Positions 63,680 through 64,000 of a stretch of 64,000 nucleotides of DNA are shown in pieces. Within the stretch, counting starts at the first letter, position 1, and each line of letters begins with the position of its first letter. The stretch spans positions 310,001 to 374,000 of the forward strand of contig NZ_RJUU01000002.1 in NCBI RefSeq assembly GCF_003751445.1, in the 5' to 3' direction. The DNA is from Streptomyces sp. 840.1. Lineage in GTDB: Bacteria > Actinomycetota > Actinomycetes > Streptomycetales > Streptomycetaceae. Under the pieces are notes generated by a model. That model had not been told where the DNA came from. It was given only the letters and a program-made list of their open reading frames with translations, and searched no databases. The position numbers and the translations under genes are program-made.

Positions 63680-64000
63680 ATGAATGCGGAGAGTGACGAG
63701 CGGGACGGGGCCGCCGCACCGGCGGATCCGGCGCCCGCGACGGGGGACGTGGCGGGAGGCGTGACGGGGGACGTCACGCCGGATGTGACGAAGGAGGACC
63801 CGGAGCTCGGCTCCAGGGCGCCCGGGTTCATCAAGGCGTCCAGGGCGCTGCACCTGAGCTGGCAGGTCGGGGTGTTCCTGGTCGGCCTCGCCGTGGTGGT
63901 GGCGGGCATCATCATGCTGCCGCTGCCGGGCCCCGGCTGGCTGGTGATCTTCGGCGGCATGGCGATCTGGGCGACCGAGTTCGTCTGGGCGCAGCTGGTG
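63680..64000 (+). CDS. TIGR02611/PGPGW family membrane protein (3' truncated by window)
   Basis: The first 107 residues are visible. An acidic, low-complexity N-terminus (about residues 1-48) is followed by a TM segment (VGVFLVGLAVVVAGIIM) and the family motif LPLPGPGWLVIFGGMAIWATEF. The gene runs off the window end. TAGGTT (63667-63672) seven bases before the ATG suggests a leaderless promoter. It is divergent from ssgB. Function unknown. Confidence 0.85.
   Translation, partial: MNAESDERDGAAAPADPAPATGDVAGGVTGDVTPDVTKEDPELGSRAPGFIKASRALHLSWQVGVFLVGLAVVVAGIIMLPLPGPGWLVIFGGMAIWATEFVWAQLV

Overview
The window is high-GC actinobacterial DNA, almost certainly from a Streptomyces chromosome. It contains SsgB, a sporulation protein restricted to morphologically complex actinomycetes. 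It also has a HelR-type RNA polymerase motor, an argCJBDR operon with Streptomyces-like ARG-box promoters, many apparently leaderless promoters and strong third-position GC bias. From memory, the order argC...argR, argH, methionine ABC transporter, cobL, cobT, uroporphyrinogen methyltransferase, pabBC and ssgB follows the S. coelicolor SCO1580 to SCO1541 region read backwards. No phage, insertion sequence transposase, CRISPR array or secondary-metabolite megasynthase is visible. This is mostly core or semi-core chromosome.

Layout. 1-17 kb: a mosaic of regulators and small enzymes: a MocR regulator, GNATs, a histidine-phosphatase fold protein lacking both catalytic histidines, a serine hydrolase, an MMPL exporter, a Clp-N protein under a palindrome array, a cyclophilin, a LysR-like protein paired with DUF5997, GAPDH, a GlxA-type AraC regulator, a hydrolase divergent from an HxlR regulator, and an SDR divergent from an XRE regulator. 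18-28 kb: arginine biosynthesis, argC-J-B-D-R overlapping head to tail, an insert of three minus-strand genes, then an ARG-box promoter feeding a 55-codon in-frame remnant of argG and an intact argH. 28-35 kb: an aldo/keto reductase, an ECF sigma factor, helR (rifamycin tolerance) with a RAE-like palindrome, a TetR-MFS pair and plsC. 35-39 kb: a Tat-exported GDPD, a small sigma factor, a GNAT and membrane proteins. 39-42 kb: a MetNIQ-type ABC operon behind a Cys/Met-containing leader ORF. 43-50 kb: cobalamin genes (cobL, a bluB-cobT fusion with a roughly 600-residue low-complexity N-terminus, a siroheme/SUMT fusion) and an SpoU methyltransferase. 50-55 kb: a Ser/Thr kinase, small proteins, a phosphotransferase and five tRNAs (Gly, Cys, 3 x Val). 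55-64 kb: pabB/pabC, a two-domain GNAT, a DsbA-like protein, a LacI regulator with a CE7 esterase, a CGNR regulator, ssgB and a PGPGW membrane protein cut by the window end.

Functional links. The arginine genes share ArgR control. The methionine transporter and the cobalamin genes are neighbours, which is sensible because B12 serves methionine synthase. helR, the RAE-like element and the TetR/MFS pair form a plausible antibiotic-response neighbourhood. Intergenic space carries two families of inverted-repeat elements that look like non-autonomous MITE/REP sequences. The most interesting single observation is the in-frame internal deletion of argG, which kept promoter, operator, ribosome-binding site and stop codon ahead of argH.
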